From contig JBCCAA010000001.1 in NCBI GenBank assembly GCA_039815055.1, positions 88,534 to 152,533 on the forward strand: a stretch of DNA of 64,000 nucleotides. Reading direction: 5' to 3'. The notes beneath the pieces are model-generated. The model ran no database searches and was not told the DNA's origin. It was given only the letters and a program-made list of their open reading frames with translations. The DNA comes from UBA5336 sp039815055. GTDB lineage: Bacteria > Pseudomonadota > Alphaproteobacteria > Caulobacterales > Hyphomonadaceae. Position numbers and translations under genes: made by a program. Of this stretch, positions 8,921-17,810 are shown in pieces (position 1 is the first letter of the stretch; the number at the start of each line of letters is the position of its first letter).

Positions 8921-9265
8921 ATGAAATTGGTCACAGCGATATTTAAGCCGAGCCGCCTCGACGCGGTGATTGATGCTCTCTCTGAGAAGGGCACAGCGGG
9001 CCTGACAGTTTCCGAAGTTCGCGGTTATGGCCGCCAGCAAGGCAAGACGGAAGTCTACCGTGGCGCCGAGTACGAAGTGCGTCTTTTGCCGAAGGTGAAA
9101 GTCGAAGTTGCGTGTTCTGATGACGACGCGGATGGTATCGCTGACGCAATCGCCCAGGCCGCCAATACAGGTACGATTGGTGACGGCAAGATCTTCATTC
9201 GGGGTTTGGACACCGTCATTCGCATCCGCACCGGAGAGCGCGGCGAGCAGGCGATTACTGGCTGA
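8921..9265 (+). CDS. PII-family nitrogen regulatory protein
   Basis: PII proteins are trimeric sensors of ATP/ADP and 2-oxoglutarate that control glutamine synthetase, NtrB and ammonium transport. The 114-residue protein carries the T-loop YRGAEYEVRLLPK with the uridylylation Tyr at residue 51, and the C-terminal signature TGTIGDGKIFIRGLDTVIRIRTGERG. GlnB and GlnK cannot be separated safely by sequence alone. No amtB or glnA follows, so this copy stands alone. Confidence 0.9.
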   Translation: MKLVTAIFKPSRLDAVIDALSEKGTAGLTVSEVRGYGRQQGKTEVYRGAEYEVRLLPKVKVEVACSDDDADGIADAIAQAANTGTIGDGKIFIRGLDTVIRIRTGERGEQAITG

Positions 9266-9273
9266 ACCGAGGC

Positions 9274-10836
9274 TTATTCAGTGTGTGCGACAAGTCCGGT
9301 GGCGCGCCCCATGACATGGAAGACTTCATTCTGTTCCATGACACCGTTCACCAGTTGTGATCCGGGCCCCCTCGCAAAGATCGCCACATCTTCACCCGCG
9401 TGAGTCTCAGACGGCATGGCGACAACCGCCTGTTGGCGGTAGTCGGCTTGTGTCGTGTCGGTATTGGACAGGTCAGGGCGCGTGCAGGGCTCAGTAGCGT
9501 CGGCTTGCGGAGCACACATGGCGCCAGGACCATTGGCATAGCCGAGGGTTGTGTAGGGTTTCCCATCGGCGCCGCGTGCTTCCGTCCCGGTGGCATAGAC
9601 CACTTTGCCAAGGATTGGATTGTTGCGCGCCGGGTATCCGGCCAGTGTCATGGTGTGTGAATGGTCCGCAGTGACGATGATCAATGTGTCGCTTTCACGG
9701 GTCATCTCCAGCGCTGTGGCCACCGCCTGATCGAAGGCATCGGTATCTTCTAACGCCCGCGCCGCATTCCCCGCATGGTGACCATGATCGATCCTTCCGC
9801 CTTCCACCATCAGGACGTAGCCGTCTTCATGCCTTGAAAGACGGGTAATAGCGGCCCGGGTCATCTCAGCGATGGAGGGCTCGCCCATACCATCTTCGGC
9901 CCGGTCAAGTTCAAATTCCATGTGGGAGGGGTTGAACAAGCCCAGTACCTTTTCGTCGCTGTCAAAGTTCGTTGCATCGAAACCGGCTTGGGCGAAGATC
10001 ACACGGTGCCGGTTCGACAGTTTCGTCCACTCGCTGGCCAGGTCCCTGCCGTCCGTTCGGCGGCCGGTGCCATTTTCAAGTTCTGGGTCAGGCTCGTCGG
10101 TGGTCATGAAATGACGGCGTCCACCGCCTAAGGCGATCTCAAACCCGTCTCCGGCCTCCCATTCCACAAGCTGGCTAGCGATGTCTCGACAGTCTTCGGG
10201 AACGATACCGTCGGGAAAAGCGGTGTTGTCTTCCCAGTCACGACTGGCGCTTTCGGCATAGGCCGAGGCAGGCGTGGCATGGGTGATCCGCGCTGTGGAA
10301 ATGATGCCGGTGGCGAGTCCGGCCTCCTCTGCAATTTCGAACAGAGAGTCGGTGCCGTTTCCCTGTGCGCTGGCGCAATTTCCGAAGCCGGCTTCTGACG
10401 TAACACCCAAAGTGCGCACATTCGATTTGACCCCGGCGACCAGTGCCGTGGCTGTGGAGGCGCTGTCGGACACCTGTCCATCATGGGCGTAGGTCTTTGA
10501 CAGGGCGGCATTGGGCAGCGTTTCCATGGCCAGGCGAAAGCTCTCGCCGTCCACGTCGCGCTTCTGGCCGGCGTAAATGCGTCCAGCTGTCACCGTGGAG
10601 ATGCCCATGCCGTCACCGACGAACAGAATAACGTTATTGGCCTGGCTAATCTCCCCGATGCGGCCAGCGCGGGCCGCCACAGCCGCCGCCGCAGTCTGAT
10701 AGTACGTATCGCTAGCCTGTGAGGGCAGGACGGCTGTTCGTTCAGAGTTTGCCTTGGTCAGGTCAACGGGTTCCGGCGCAGAGCAGGCGGCCAATCCTGC
10801 AAGGCTGGCAGTCAGGCAAAGCAGGGCGAGGCGCAT
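9274..10836 (-). CDS. phoA: PhoA-type alkaline phosphatase, lipoprotein
   Basis: The 520-residue protein starts with a lipoprotein signal (MRLALLCLTASLAGLAAC, lipobox LAAC) and so is probably anchored in the outer membrane. The alkaline phosphatase core is intact: VILFVGDGMGIST (metal), SDSASTATALVAG with the nucleophilic Ser, VEGGRIDHGHHAGNAARALEDT, and VTADHSHTM. It hydrolyses phosphomonoesters in the periplasm. It converges with the PII gene, with eight bases between the two stops. Confidence 0.92.
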   Translation of the reverse strand: MRLALLCLTASLAGLAACSAPEPVDLTKANSERTAVLPSQASDTYYQTAAAAVAARAGRIGEISQANNVILFVGDGMGISTVTAGRIYAGQKRDVDGESFRLAMETLPNAALSKTYAHDGQVSDSASTATALVAGVKSNVRTLGVTSEAGFGNCASAQGNGTDSLFEIAEEAGLATGIISTARITHATPASAYAESASRDWEDNTAFPDGIVPEDCRDIASQLVEWEAGDGFEIALGGGRRHFMTTDEPDPELENGTGRRTDGRDLASEWTKLSNRHRVIFAQAGFDATNFDSDEKVLGLFNPSHMEFELDRAEDGMGEPSIAEMTRAAITRLSRHEDGYVLMVEGGRIDHGHHAGNAARALEDTDAFDQAVATALEMTRESDTLIIVTADHSHTMTLAGYPARNNPILGKVVYATGTEARGADGKPYTTLGYANGPGAMCAPQADATEPCTRPDLSNTDTTQADYRQQAVVAMPSETHAGEDVAIFARGPGSQLVNGVMEQNEVFHVMGRATGLVAHTE

Positions 10837-10891
10837 CGATCTGTGTCCTTGGTCTTGTGACGGTTCGGTCAGGTCTTAGAGCGAAACTATG

Positions 10892-11809
10892 TCACGAATT
10901 CGCATCGCCCGGCAAAGACTTGGGTTGCGGTTTGGCAGCGCGGCTTTGCGCGATCAAAACGCCGGTGAGGATCAGGGCGCCGCCAAATAGCTGCCAGACG
11001 TTCAAGGGTTCATCGAACAATTGCCAGGAAATCGATGCTGCGGTCACCGGTTGGACCAGCACCAGGACGCCTGCGACGGCTGCTGGCGTTCGACCCAGGC
11101 CGAATATGATGAGGCCTTGTCCACCGACTTGCACCGCAACGGCCAGGAACAAAGGCGCCTGAAATCCGCTTGGCGTCTCTGGAAAGAACGCCTCGCCGGA
11201 TACCGCAACCATCAGGCATGAAACAAACACCTCAACAACAGTCAGCCAGAATATCGCATCCAGTGCGTCCAACGACCCGCGGGCTATTTTCGAAAATAGC
11301 ATATAGCCGGCCACAAGGCAGGCGGCTCCAAGTGCGAGTATATCACCCGAGAGGCTGGCATTTCCATCACTCGCTGCCGCCAGAGACAAGAAGCCGGCGC
11401 CCGTTAAAGCGATGATGACGGCGACGCCCCAAACTGCGGTGGGCCTTTCTTTCAGGACCAGCCAAGCCAATAGCCCGACACAGACATTCCCCAGGTTCAC
11501 CAGGAATGTAGCATTCGCGACCGTGGTGCGCTCCAGCGCCCAATGCCAAAGCCCAATATCAAGTGCGAAGCACGCTCCGGCAACAACAATTGGCCAGCTT
11601 GGCAGAGTTGGAAGCCGCTTTTCGACGCTCACCAACAGCACAAAGAGGATCGGTACGGCGAAGACATATCTCCAGAATGCGATGGCCTGTGCACCAAGTT
11701 CATCGAGGCCCAGTCGCAGTCCAATGGGCGCAAACCCGATGCAGATTCCGCCCATCAGAACGCAAACCGGCCCGATCCAGCCACGGCTTGTTGTCGCTGA
11801 ATCGGTCAT
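10892..11809 (-). CDS. EamA/DMT-family exporter
   Basis: The product is a 10-TM drug/metabolite-type transporter of about 305 residues with two EamA repeats. The second repeat ends PVTAASISWQLFDEPLNVWQLFGGALILTGVLIAQ. I choose ATG 11809 because it overlaps the gluQ stop codon as ATGA and starts MTDSATTS; seven codons upstream are also open. The substrate cannot be read from sequence. Confidence 0.85.
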   Translation of the reverse strand: MTDSATTSRGWIGPVCVLMGGICIGFAPIGLRLGLDELGAQAIAFWRYVFAVPILFVLLVSVEKRLPTLPSWPIVVAGACFALDIGLWHWALERTTVANATFLVNLGNVCVGLLAWLVLKERPTAVWGVAVIIALTGAGFLSLAAASDGNASLSGDILALGAACLVAGYMLFSKIARGSLDALDAIFWLTVVEVFVSCLMVAVSGEAFFPETPSGFQAPLFLAVAVQVGGQGLIIFGLGRTPAAVAGVLVLVQPVTAASISWQLFDEPLNVWQLFGGALILTGVLIAQSRAAKPQPKSLPGDANS

Positions 11810-12636
11810 GCCACCCCTGCCAAACGCCAAATCTCAGATGGCGTTAGGCCGTCATCCCTCAGAGACGCAAGCGATTTCCCACCGGTACGTTTTGAGAGTT
11901 TTTCTTCGTTCTCGTCGAGGACTAACGGATGGTGGCGATAGACTGGGCGCGGCCAGTCCATCAATGCTTGCAGCAGCGTGTGAATATGGGGCGCGCCGAC
12001 AAGGTCTTCTCCACGCACGACGTGGGTGATCTGTTGCAAGGCATCGTCGTGGCACGCAGCGAGGTGGTAGGCGGCGGGGCTATCTTTACGGGTCAGCGCG
12101 ATGTCGCCGTGTTGCGCAGGATCAGCCGTCAAGGTTTCGAGCGCGCCATCCTGGTCGATCTGGTAAGACAGCGCCGAATACAGAAGCACGCCCATTTCCA
12201 GTTTCGCGGCGTCCAGGCTGAGACGCCAGGCGAATGCATCGCCGCGGCTGAAACGGTCCAGCTCTTCTGTCTTGGATAGTGAAGGTGCGCGGACGATGCC
12301 GTCCGGAAAGCGCGCCAATACTTCCTGTCGGGTCAGGAAACACCGATAGACGAGGCCGCGTTCTCGCAACTCCACCACAACACGTTGATAGTCATCCAAA
12401 TGTTGTGATTGGCGACGCACATCTCCGTCCCATTTCAAACCGAGCCAGGAGAGGTCATCCAGAATGGCCTGTTCGAACTCCGGTCGGCACCGCGTGAGAT
12501 CGGTATCCTCAATCCTCAACAGCGCCTCGCCGCCGGCAGCGTCTGCGGCGTTGCGAACATATCTGGCCGAGGCTGCATGACCGAGATGCAGCGGCCCGGT
12601 GGGTGAGGGCGCAAAGCGCGTGCGAAATTCTGTCAT
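11806..12636 (-). CDS. gluQ: Glutamyl-Q tRNA(Asp) synthetase
   Basis: GluQ-RS attaches glutamate to the queuosine base at the wobble position of tRNA(Asp). The 276-residue protein is a truncated glutamyl-tRNA synthetase without the anticodon-binding domain. It has FAPSPTGPLHLGHAASA (HIGH-type motif) at its N-terminus, LRIEDTDLTRCRPEF, and the KMSKS-type motif EEKLSKRTGGKS. The start at 12636 (MTEFRTRFAPSPTGP) is fixed by homology; the open frame runs 113 codons further upstream. It is the first gene of a pair with the EamA exporter. Confidence 0.92.
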   Translation of the reverse strand: MTEFRTRFAPSPTGPLHLGHAASARYVRNAADAAGGEALLRIEDTDLTRCRPEFEQAILDDLSWLGLKWDGDVRRQSQHLDDYQRVVVELRERGLVYRCFLTRQEVLARFPDGIVRAPSLSKTEELDRFSRGDAFAWRLSLDAAKLEMGVLLYSALSYQIDQDGALETLTADPAQHGDIALTRKDSPAAYHLAACHDDALQQITHVVRGEDLVGAPHIHTLLQALMDWPRPVYRHHPLVLDENEEKLSKRTGGKSLASLRDDGLTPSEIWRLAGVA

Positions 12637-12793
12637 GGGCCGGGTTTCTGGTCGCGAAGCCGTCTGAAAAGACAAGCGTCGAGCATGCTCGTAAAGGGAG
12701 CAGTTTGAGAGAATTTCATATGCAAAGAGGTTCCCTGTTGCACTGACCTGTTCGCCTCGTGTATCGGCAACGTAACCGGAGTCCTCCACGAAA

Positions 12794-13873
12794 ATGCTTG
12801 AATCTGACCTCGTAAACCAGATCGCCGCCTGGATGGAGACCAATGTGATGGTCTCAACAGCGCTGGCAACGATTGGGGCTGCTGCGTTGCTTATCGCCGC
12901 GCTTGTGGCCTTTTTCTTTGGCGTGAAGGGCATTGCCTCCTTTTTTGGGTCTGGTGGAGCCTCAACACGCACCATTCGCCGTGCGGGACAAGAGCCAGGC
13001 TACCGCGTCTTGCTGGGAGAGTTTGATGGTGGCCAGAGCTCTGCGAGCCGGGATATCATCGAACAATCCCTGGAAGACCATCTCGCCGAGTTCAGTTTTG
13101 GCGCCCAGTTCCGAACGTTTCGGGTCAAAGGTGTGCGCGGGCGTCCCGAAGGCGCAGCGCTTGATGGTGCACGCAGGCGGCTGAAGAAAACCGGCGCGGA
13201 CATGATTGTCTGGGGCGCCCGGCAAGGCGACGGTGAAGAGGCCCTGCGGATCTATGGGGTCTCGCGCGGCGGTTCACGGCTGCCGTCGCAAGCGCATGTG
13301 TTCACTCTGCGCATCCCTGGCAAACTAAGGATCTATTCGGAACCAATGCGCCGCGTTGTGGCTTATCTTCTGGCAAAGAGACTGCAGCCCGCCCTTGGTC
13401 GCCCCGAAGCCTTCCGCGCCGAGAAAATTGCCGAACTGGGCGCGACCCTCGATACGCTGCTGGATGTATTTGAGGCCGAGGACGGACCCGCCCTGCCAGC
13501 TGGTGCCCAACGCGAAGTCGAAACGGACTTCTCCGGCATCACCCTGCATCTTACCGAGTCCGGACCGCGCCCAGAGTGGATCGACAAGTTGATCGAACGC
13601 CGGCGCGCTACGCTTGAGGAGTTGAAGGATGTCCCTGACGCGGAAGCCCAGATCGATGCGCGTTTGGACCTCGGCCAGGCCTTGCTAAAGCGAAGCGAGA
13701 CGGCCTTTGATCCAGTCGGTGTTCGCGAAGCGTCTGTGCATTTGAACGCGGCGATCGATGCGCTGCGTCAGCACGATACGATCCGGAAGGCACAGCGTGC
13801 CAGCGATGGTTTGCAGCGTGCCAAATCCCTGGTGGAAACCCGTCGCCGCTTTGCGGTCAATTTCTCCGCTTAG
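12794..13873 (+). CDS. Membrane-anchored protein with a helical C-terminal region, function unknown
   Basis: The 359-residue protein has one N-terminal transmembrane segment (TALATIGAAALLIAALVAFFFGV), then a globular region (YRVLLGEFDGGQSSASRDIIEQSLEDHLAEF, about residues 70-180) with an alpha/beta pattern. Its helical C-terminal part includes RRRATLEELKDVPDAEAQIDARLDLGQALLKRSETAFDP, which looks like tetratricopeptide-type helices. GADMIVWGARQGDGEEALRIYGV resembles segments of proteins that assemble a periplasmic or FlgO-like alpha/beta domain, but I cannot assign a family. It converges with msrA, overlapping by four bases. Confidence 0.7.
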   Translation: MLESDLVNQIAAWMETNVMVSTALATIGAAALLIAALVAFFFGVKGIASFFGSGGASTRTIRRAGQEPGYRVLLGEFDGGQSSASRDIIEQSLEDHLAEFSFGAQFRTFRVKGVRGRPEGAALDGARRRLKKTGADMIVWGARQGDGEEALRIYGVSRGGSRLPSQAHVFTLRIPGKLRIYSEPMRRVVAYLLAKRLQPALGRPEAFRAEKIAELGATLDTLLDVFEAEDGPALPAGAQREVETDFSGITLHLTESGPRPEWIDKLIERRRATLEELKDVPDAEAQIDARLDLGQALLKRSETAFDPVGVREASVHLNAAIDALRQHDTIRKAQRASDGLQRAKSLVETRRRFAVNFSA

Positions 13874-14526
13874 CCTGAAACACCTGTTCCAATGGGGCAG
13901 CTGACGCCGGTTCCACCGATACCACAATAGCCATTGGGGTTCTTGGCCAAGTACTGCTGATGATAGGCTTCGGCGAAATAGTAAGCGTCCAGAGGCGCGA
14001 TCTCGGTTGTGATCGGTTCCCCTCGTCCGGCATTGTTGAGCGCAGCCTGATACGCATCGGCGGATCGTTTCGCCATTGCCGCTTGCACGTCACTGGTGGT
14101 GTAGATCGCCGAGCGATACTGCGTTCCGATATCATTGCCCTGCCGCATGCCCTGGGATGGATTATGGCCTTCCCAGAAGGTCTTCAGGATCTCTTCATAC
14201 GATACAACCGTTGGATCAAAGATGATCTGGACCACTTCGGTATGGCCTGTCTTGCCGCTACAGGTTTCCTCGTAGGTTGGGTTTGGCGTAGGGCCACCTG
14301 CATATCCGACACTGGTGAGCCAGACACCGGGCAGTTGCCAGAACATCCGTTCGGCGCCCCAGAAGCACCCCATCGCAACATAGGCCGTTTCAAACCCATG
14401 CGGAATATCGCCCTGCAGGGGGCGGTCAAACACAAAGTGCGTGTCCGCAGTGGGGATTGCCGTGGGGCGGCCGGGCAGAGCATCTTGCGCGCTGGGCACG
14501 CCTGCGGGCTTATGTGAAAACAACAT
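13870..14526 (-). CDS. msrA: Peptide methionine sulfoxide reductase MsrA
   Basis: MsrA reduces the S-epimer of methionine sulfoxide. The 218-residue protein shows the catalytic motif GCFWGAERMF with the active Cys, YAGGPTPNPTYEETCSGKTGHTE, and IGTQYRSAIYTTS. C-terminal cysteines sit in NGYCGIGGTGVSCPIG and can act as resolving residues. An N-terminal extension (HKPAGVPSAQDALPGRPTAI) is common in alphaproteobacterial MsrA. Confidence 0.95.
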   Translation of the reverse strand: MLFSHKPAGVPSAQDALPGRPTAIPTADTHFVFDRPLQGDIPHGFETAYVAMGCFWGAERMFWQLPGVWLTSVGYAGGPTPNPTYEETCSGKTGHTEVVQIIFDPTVVSYEEILKTFWEGHNPSQGMRQGNDIGTQYRSAIYTTSDVQAAMAKRSADAYQAALNNAGRGEPITTEIAPLDAYYFAEAYHQQYLAKNPNGYCGIGGTGVSCPIGTGVSG

Positions 14527-14640
14527 GGCAGGTTCCGATCAAGACTCCAGTTCGGCAGTGATATGGGTGCGCGTGCTGTGTTCAGCAAACGCTCCCTTGC
14601 CGCGGGCGTTTGCGTCTGTATAAAGCGCGCTTGCCTCAAC

Positions 14641-14730
14641 GGTGAGGTGGCCGAGTGGTCGAAGGCGCACGCCTGGAACGCGTGTAGGCGGGCAACCGTC
14701 TCCAGGGTTCGAATCCCTGTCTCACCGCCA
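14641..14730 (+). tRNA. tRNA-Ser (anticodon GGA)
   Basis: A full class II tRNA with a long variable arm. The acceptor stem GGTGAGG pairs with TCTCACC, the anticodon stem CACGC/GCGTG (14668-14672 and 14680-14684) encloses loop CTGGAAC with anticodon GGA at 14675-14677, the T loop is GGTTCGAATCC, and the 3' CCA is encoded. It reads UCC/UCU codons. Confidence 0.97.
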
Positions 14731-15090
14731 CGTAGCCTGTTCTGTACCTGGCAGATTCCGCGAATCTGAAATTCCGGTGGCATCTCTACCTAATTGGGCT
14801 GTCCGGTGGGCTACGCCGGGGCGACACCTTGCACGATTCTCATCGATGACAGTCAGCGCCGCGAGCCGTTATCGTAAGCTGGCCTTCATTCAGACGGGCA
14901 CCAAGCGTCCCGAGTTCTTTATGAAAACCCTCGTTTTCCATGCGTGCTTCACCAAGAATTGCGCTGTGCGGCTTGTTTGTAATTCGCGTGTCCGGATTTA
15001 CGGCTTGATGGCGCGAAAACCAGCTGTTTAACATGTTGTATAGGGGCAGGAATTCAGCTCCGTGGCAAAAAAAACGGTAAGAAAAACGTC
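14731..15090. other. 360-base stretch without a gene
   Basis: The stretch lies between the tRNA and the TonB receptor gene. I see no coding region, repeat array or convincing terminator in it. The only open frame, a 64-codon one on the minus strand, has no supporting features. The promoter of the receptor gene is presumably in its last 100 bases. Confidence 0.5.
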
Positions 15091-17721
15091 ATGGTATCCA
15101 AGCAGAAAACACTAAATTGCAATGCCAGCAGGTTCGAGGTCAGGTCTGTCCTGTCGTGTTCCTTGCTCGCGCTCAGCCTGGCGGCGTTTACGCCAGCCGC
15201 GTTAGCGCAAGAGGACGCAGAACCCGCTGAGGACGCGGCGGTTCTCGACCCCGTGTTCGTCACCGTCCGTCGTGTAAATGAAAACCTACAGGACGTGCCA
15301 CTGACAATCCGGGCCATAACGGATGATGAAATCGAGCGCGCGAATATTCAGAACACTGAAGATGTTGCGAAACTCATCGCGGGACTGACGTATGATATCG
15401 GCGGATTCCCGAACGATACCCGGCCCGGCGTGCGCGGCATGCAGGCTGAGCGGGGTCGGCCGAGCGTTGCGGTTATGCTCGACGGCATCGACCTGTCAGG
15501 TGAAAACCTCGCCATTGCCGGTGGCACGGCTGGCGTCGCGACCAGTCTTTTCGATATTGAGCGCATCGAGGTGGTTAAAGGGCCGCAATCGACTTTGTAC
15601 GGTCGCAACGCGTTTGCCGGCGCCATCAATTACATCTCCAAGAAGCCGTCATTCGAGCGGGAATACTCTGCCACGGTTGAGCTTGCTGAAGGCGATACAT
15701 TTGAGGCTCGCGGCTCGGCCACCGGCCCGCTCATTGCCGATCTGCTGGCCTATCGCCTCAATCTGGCCAGCCGCACGACCGATGGAAGATACACCAACCC
15801 GGTCAATGGCGGTGAGCTTGGTGCGGAAGAGTTTTTAGGCGGGGCCTTGTCGCTGCGAGCCACCCCGATGGACGGGCTCGACATCACGGGCCGCTTACAG
15901 ATCTCTGAGACCGACCAGTCGGATCTGCCAACTGCGTTTTTGTTTCCGAACGAGCGTATACCCGTGCCGGGCGGCACGTTTACCGCGGGGCCACCCGGAA
16001 CACCGCCGACGCCTTGTCCTGACAGCCTGACAGGATTGCCGGACGCTGTTGTGACGTCTTGTACCCGCGGCACGATCACCGGTCCGATTGAAGCTGATAT
16101 CAGCGATGTGCAGATGGGCCTGAACCCGCTCACTGGGAAGCCACCAGCGGGTATGGATGTCGATCAGGTTGTGGGATCGATTGATGCACGCTGGGAGACC
16201 GATGTGGGCGAGTTCCGCTATCTGTTTGGCTACCACCAGAATGAAAGCTTCATCGAAACCGATGGTGACTTCACCGATTTTCCGGGTCCACCAGGATTTG
16301 TTTTCTCGCTGTCGGCCCTCCAACAACTCACCTATGACAATGAGCACACGGACCACACGCTGATGTGGGTGAACTCATTTGATCGGTTTGAGGTGCTCGT
16401 TGGCGCTCAGGTCTTCAATGAGGACTCAACGCTGCTGAACGACAGTAAGTTTGCGCTGCGCAATCCGGACTCGCCACTTGCAGGGCCGCCATTCTTCCTT
16501 GCGAATATGCTGGAGGAGAACGATTTCCCGGCCTTTTTCACGCGCGACACCGAGTATCTGGCCGTGTTTGGCCGTGTTCGCCTGGACGTGACCGACACAT
16601 TGCGGCTTGGATTGGAAGCGCGGCAAAATGAGGACGAGATCACCTACACGCTGCCGGGTTGGAGACTTCAGGATACGTCACTGTCGCGTCTGACACCGGT
16701 CTGTATTCCGGAAATTCCACAGGGCGCGACGTTCATGGGCGTGCCCGGGCCCGACGTTCCGCCACCGGGAACGGTGAATGCCTGCCCGCGGGAAGAGACC
16801 GTGTCATTTTCAGAGTTTACGCCCCGTGTGACCCTCGATTGGCAGGCCACGGAATCGGCCTTGCTCTACGGGAGTGTCGCCCGCGGTTACAAACCTGGCG
16901 GTTTCAACGTCAATGAAGTGTCAGAGCTCACCGGCCAAGGGTATCTGCCCGAATTCGTGACGGCTTACGAGGTGGGTGTCAAAACCGAATGGTTGGACCG
17001 CAGGTTGATCGTGAATGCGGACGTGTATTTCAACGACTACACCGACCAGCAGATCGGCATTCAGCGAAACCAGGCTGGTTCAGGCGGGTCAGTGCTTGCC
17101 GTGCCGGGCATCATCAATGCGGCCGAGGTTGAAACAAAGGGTTTCGAACTCGACGCAGATTGGTTGATGGAGAACGGCCTGCGGTTGACGCTGGGCTATG
17201 CCTACACCGATGCCGAGTTTGGAAACTACGTCCAGGGACCGCCGCCCGGCGCGACATCTGAAGACTTTGCAGCATGTGGTGTGCCCGAGGGGCAAACCTC
17301 GTCGACCCAGTTCCGCGCTGAATCTGGCAATATCTGCGCTGACTTCAGCGGAAACGCTGTGCCCAAGAGCCCTGAACACTCCGCCAACTTGAATGCGTTC
17401 TACAGCCGGGAGTTCGGCACACAGGGCAATTCCTGGTTCGTTGAGGCCAACGGGCGTTATCGGTCCAAGCGCTTTGTCGATGAGGCCAATCTGTCCTGGA
17501 CACCGGACTACACGATTTTTGATCTGGCTGCCGGTGTGGAACTTGATCAGGTCGCGTTGACCGCGTTCGTGCGCAATGTCACCGATGATGACACGATCCA
17601 GTCCGCTCAAAGGCAGGTTGACCCTGGCAATCCAGAAGGCTTCGCACCCGGCCGCGCAATCGTCGCCTATCTACCGGAACCGCGTACGTTTGGTGTTCGC
17701 GCCAGCGTGACGTTCAAATAG
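15091..17721 (+). CDS. TonB-dependent outer-membrane receptor
   Basis: The 876-residue protein has a Sec signal peptide (cleavage near ALAQEDAEP) and a plug domain with VFVTVRRVNENLQDVPLTIRAIT, RPGVRGMQAERGRPSVAVMLDGID and the barrel-entry motif IEVVKGPQSTLYGRNAFAGAINY. The large beta-barrel ends in an aromatic-terminated strand (TFGVRASVTFK). It resembles the OMR family abundant in Caulobacterales/Sphingomonadales, which import siderophores, carbohydrates or other bulky solutes. No adjacent regulator or degradative enzyme reveals the ligand. It is separated from puhE by an inverted repeat. Confidence 0.92.
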   Translation: MVSKQKTLNCNASRFEVRSVLSCSLLALSLAAFTPAALAQEDAEPAEDAAVLDPVFVTVRRVNENLQDVPLTIRAITDDEIERANIQNTEDVAKLIAGLTYDIGGFPNDTRPGVRGMQAERGRPSVAVMLDGIDLSGENLAIAGGTAGVATSLFDIERIEVVKGPQSTLYGRNAFAGAINYISKKPSFEREYSATVELAEGDTFEARGSATGPLIADLLAYRLNLASRTTDGRYTNPVNGGELGAEEFLGGALSLRATPMDGLDITGRLQISETDQSDLPTAFLFPNERIPVPGGTFTAGPPGTPPTPCPDSLTGLPDAVVTSCTRGTITGPIEADISDVQMGLNPLTGKPPAGMDVDQVVGSIDARWETDVGEFRYLFGYHQNESFIETDGDFTDFPGPPGFVFSLSALQQLTYDNEHTDHTLMWVNSFDRFEVLVGAQVFNEDSTLLNDSKFALRNPDSPLAGPPFFLANMLEENDFPAFFTRDTEYLAVFGRVRLDVTDTLRLGLEARQNEDEITYTLPGWRLQDTSLSRLTPVCIPEIPQGATFMGVPGPDVPPPGTVNACPREETVSFSEFTPRVTLDWQATESALLYGSVARGYKPGGFNVNEVSELTGQGYLPEFVTAYEVGVKTEWLDRRLIVNADVYFNDYTDQQIGIQRNQAGSGGSVLAVPGIINAAEVETKGFELDADWLMENGLRLTLGYAYTDAEFGNYVQGPPPGATSEDFAACGVPEGQTSSTQFRAESGNICADFSGNAVPKSPEHSANLNAFYSREFGTQGNSWFVEANGRYRSKRFVDEANLSWTPDYTIFDLAAGVELDQVALTAFVRNVTDDDTIQSAQRQVDPGNPEGFAPGRAIVAYLPEPRTFGVRASVTFK

Positions 17722-17735
17722 AGGTCGCGACAGGA

Positions 17736-17783
17736 TCAGGCGCAATGGGTGCGGTGAGTTTGACCGCCATCTGTTGCGCCTGA
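17736..17783. terminator. Long nested inverted repeat between convergent genes
   Basis: TCAGGCGCAA at 17736-17745 pairs with TTGCGCCTGA at 17774-17783, and GCGGT/ACCGC pairs inside it. It lies between the TonB receptor stop and the puhE stop. No T-tract follows on either strand, so it may end both transcripts by a non-canonical route. Confidence 0.5.
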
Positions 17784-17810
17784 ACTAACGCTTGCGACCT
17801 GCTTAGCGCT

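Noticed and set aside
12637..12975. N-terminal extension of the gluQ frame
   Set aside because: The 113 additional codons are not homologous to the synthetase, and the conserved start MTEFRTRFAPSPTGP is at 12636.
17736..17783. Canonical rho-independent terminator
   Set aside because: The stem is strong but has no T-tract on either strand, so it is only listed as an inverted repeat with moderate confidence.
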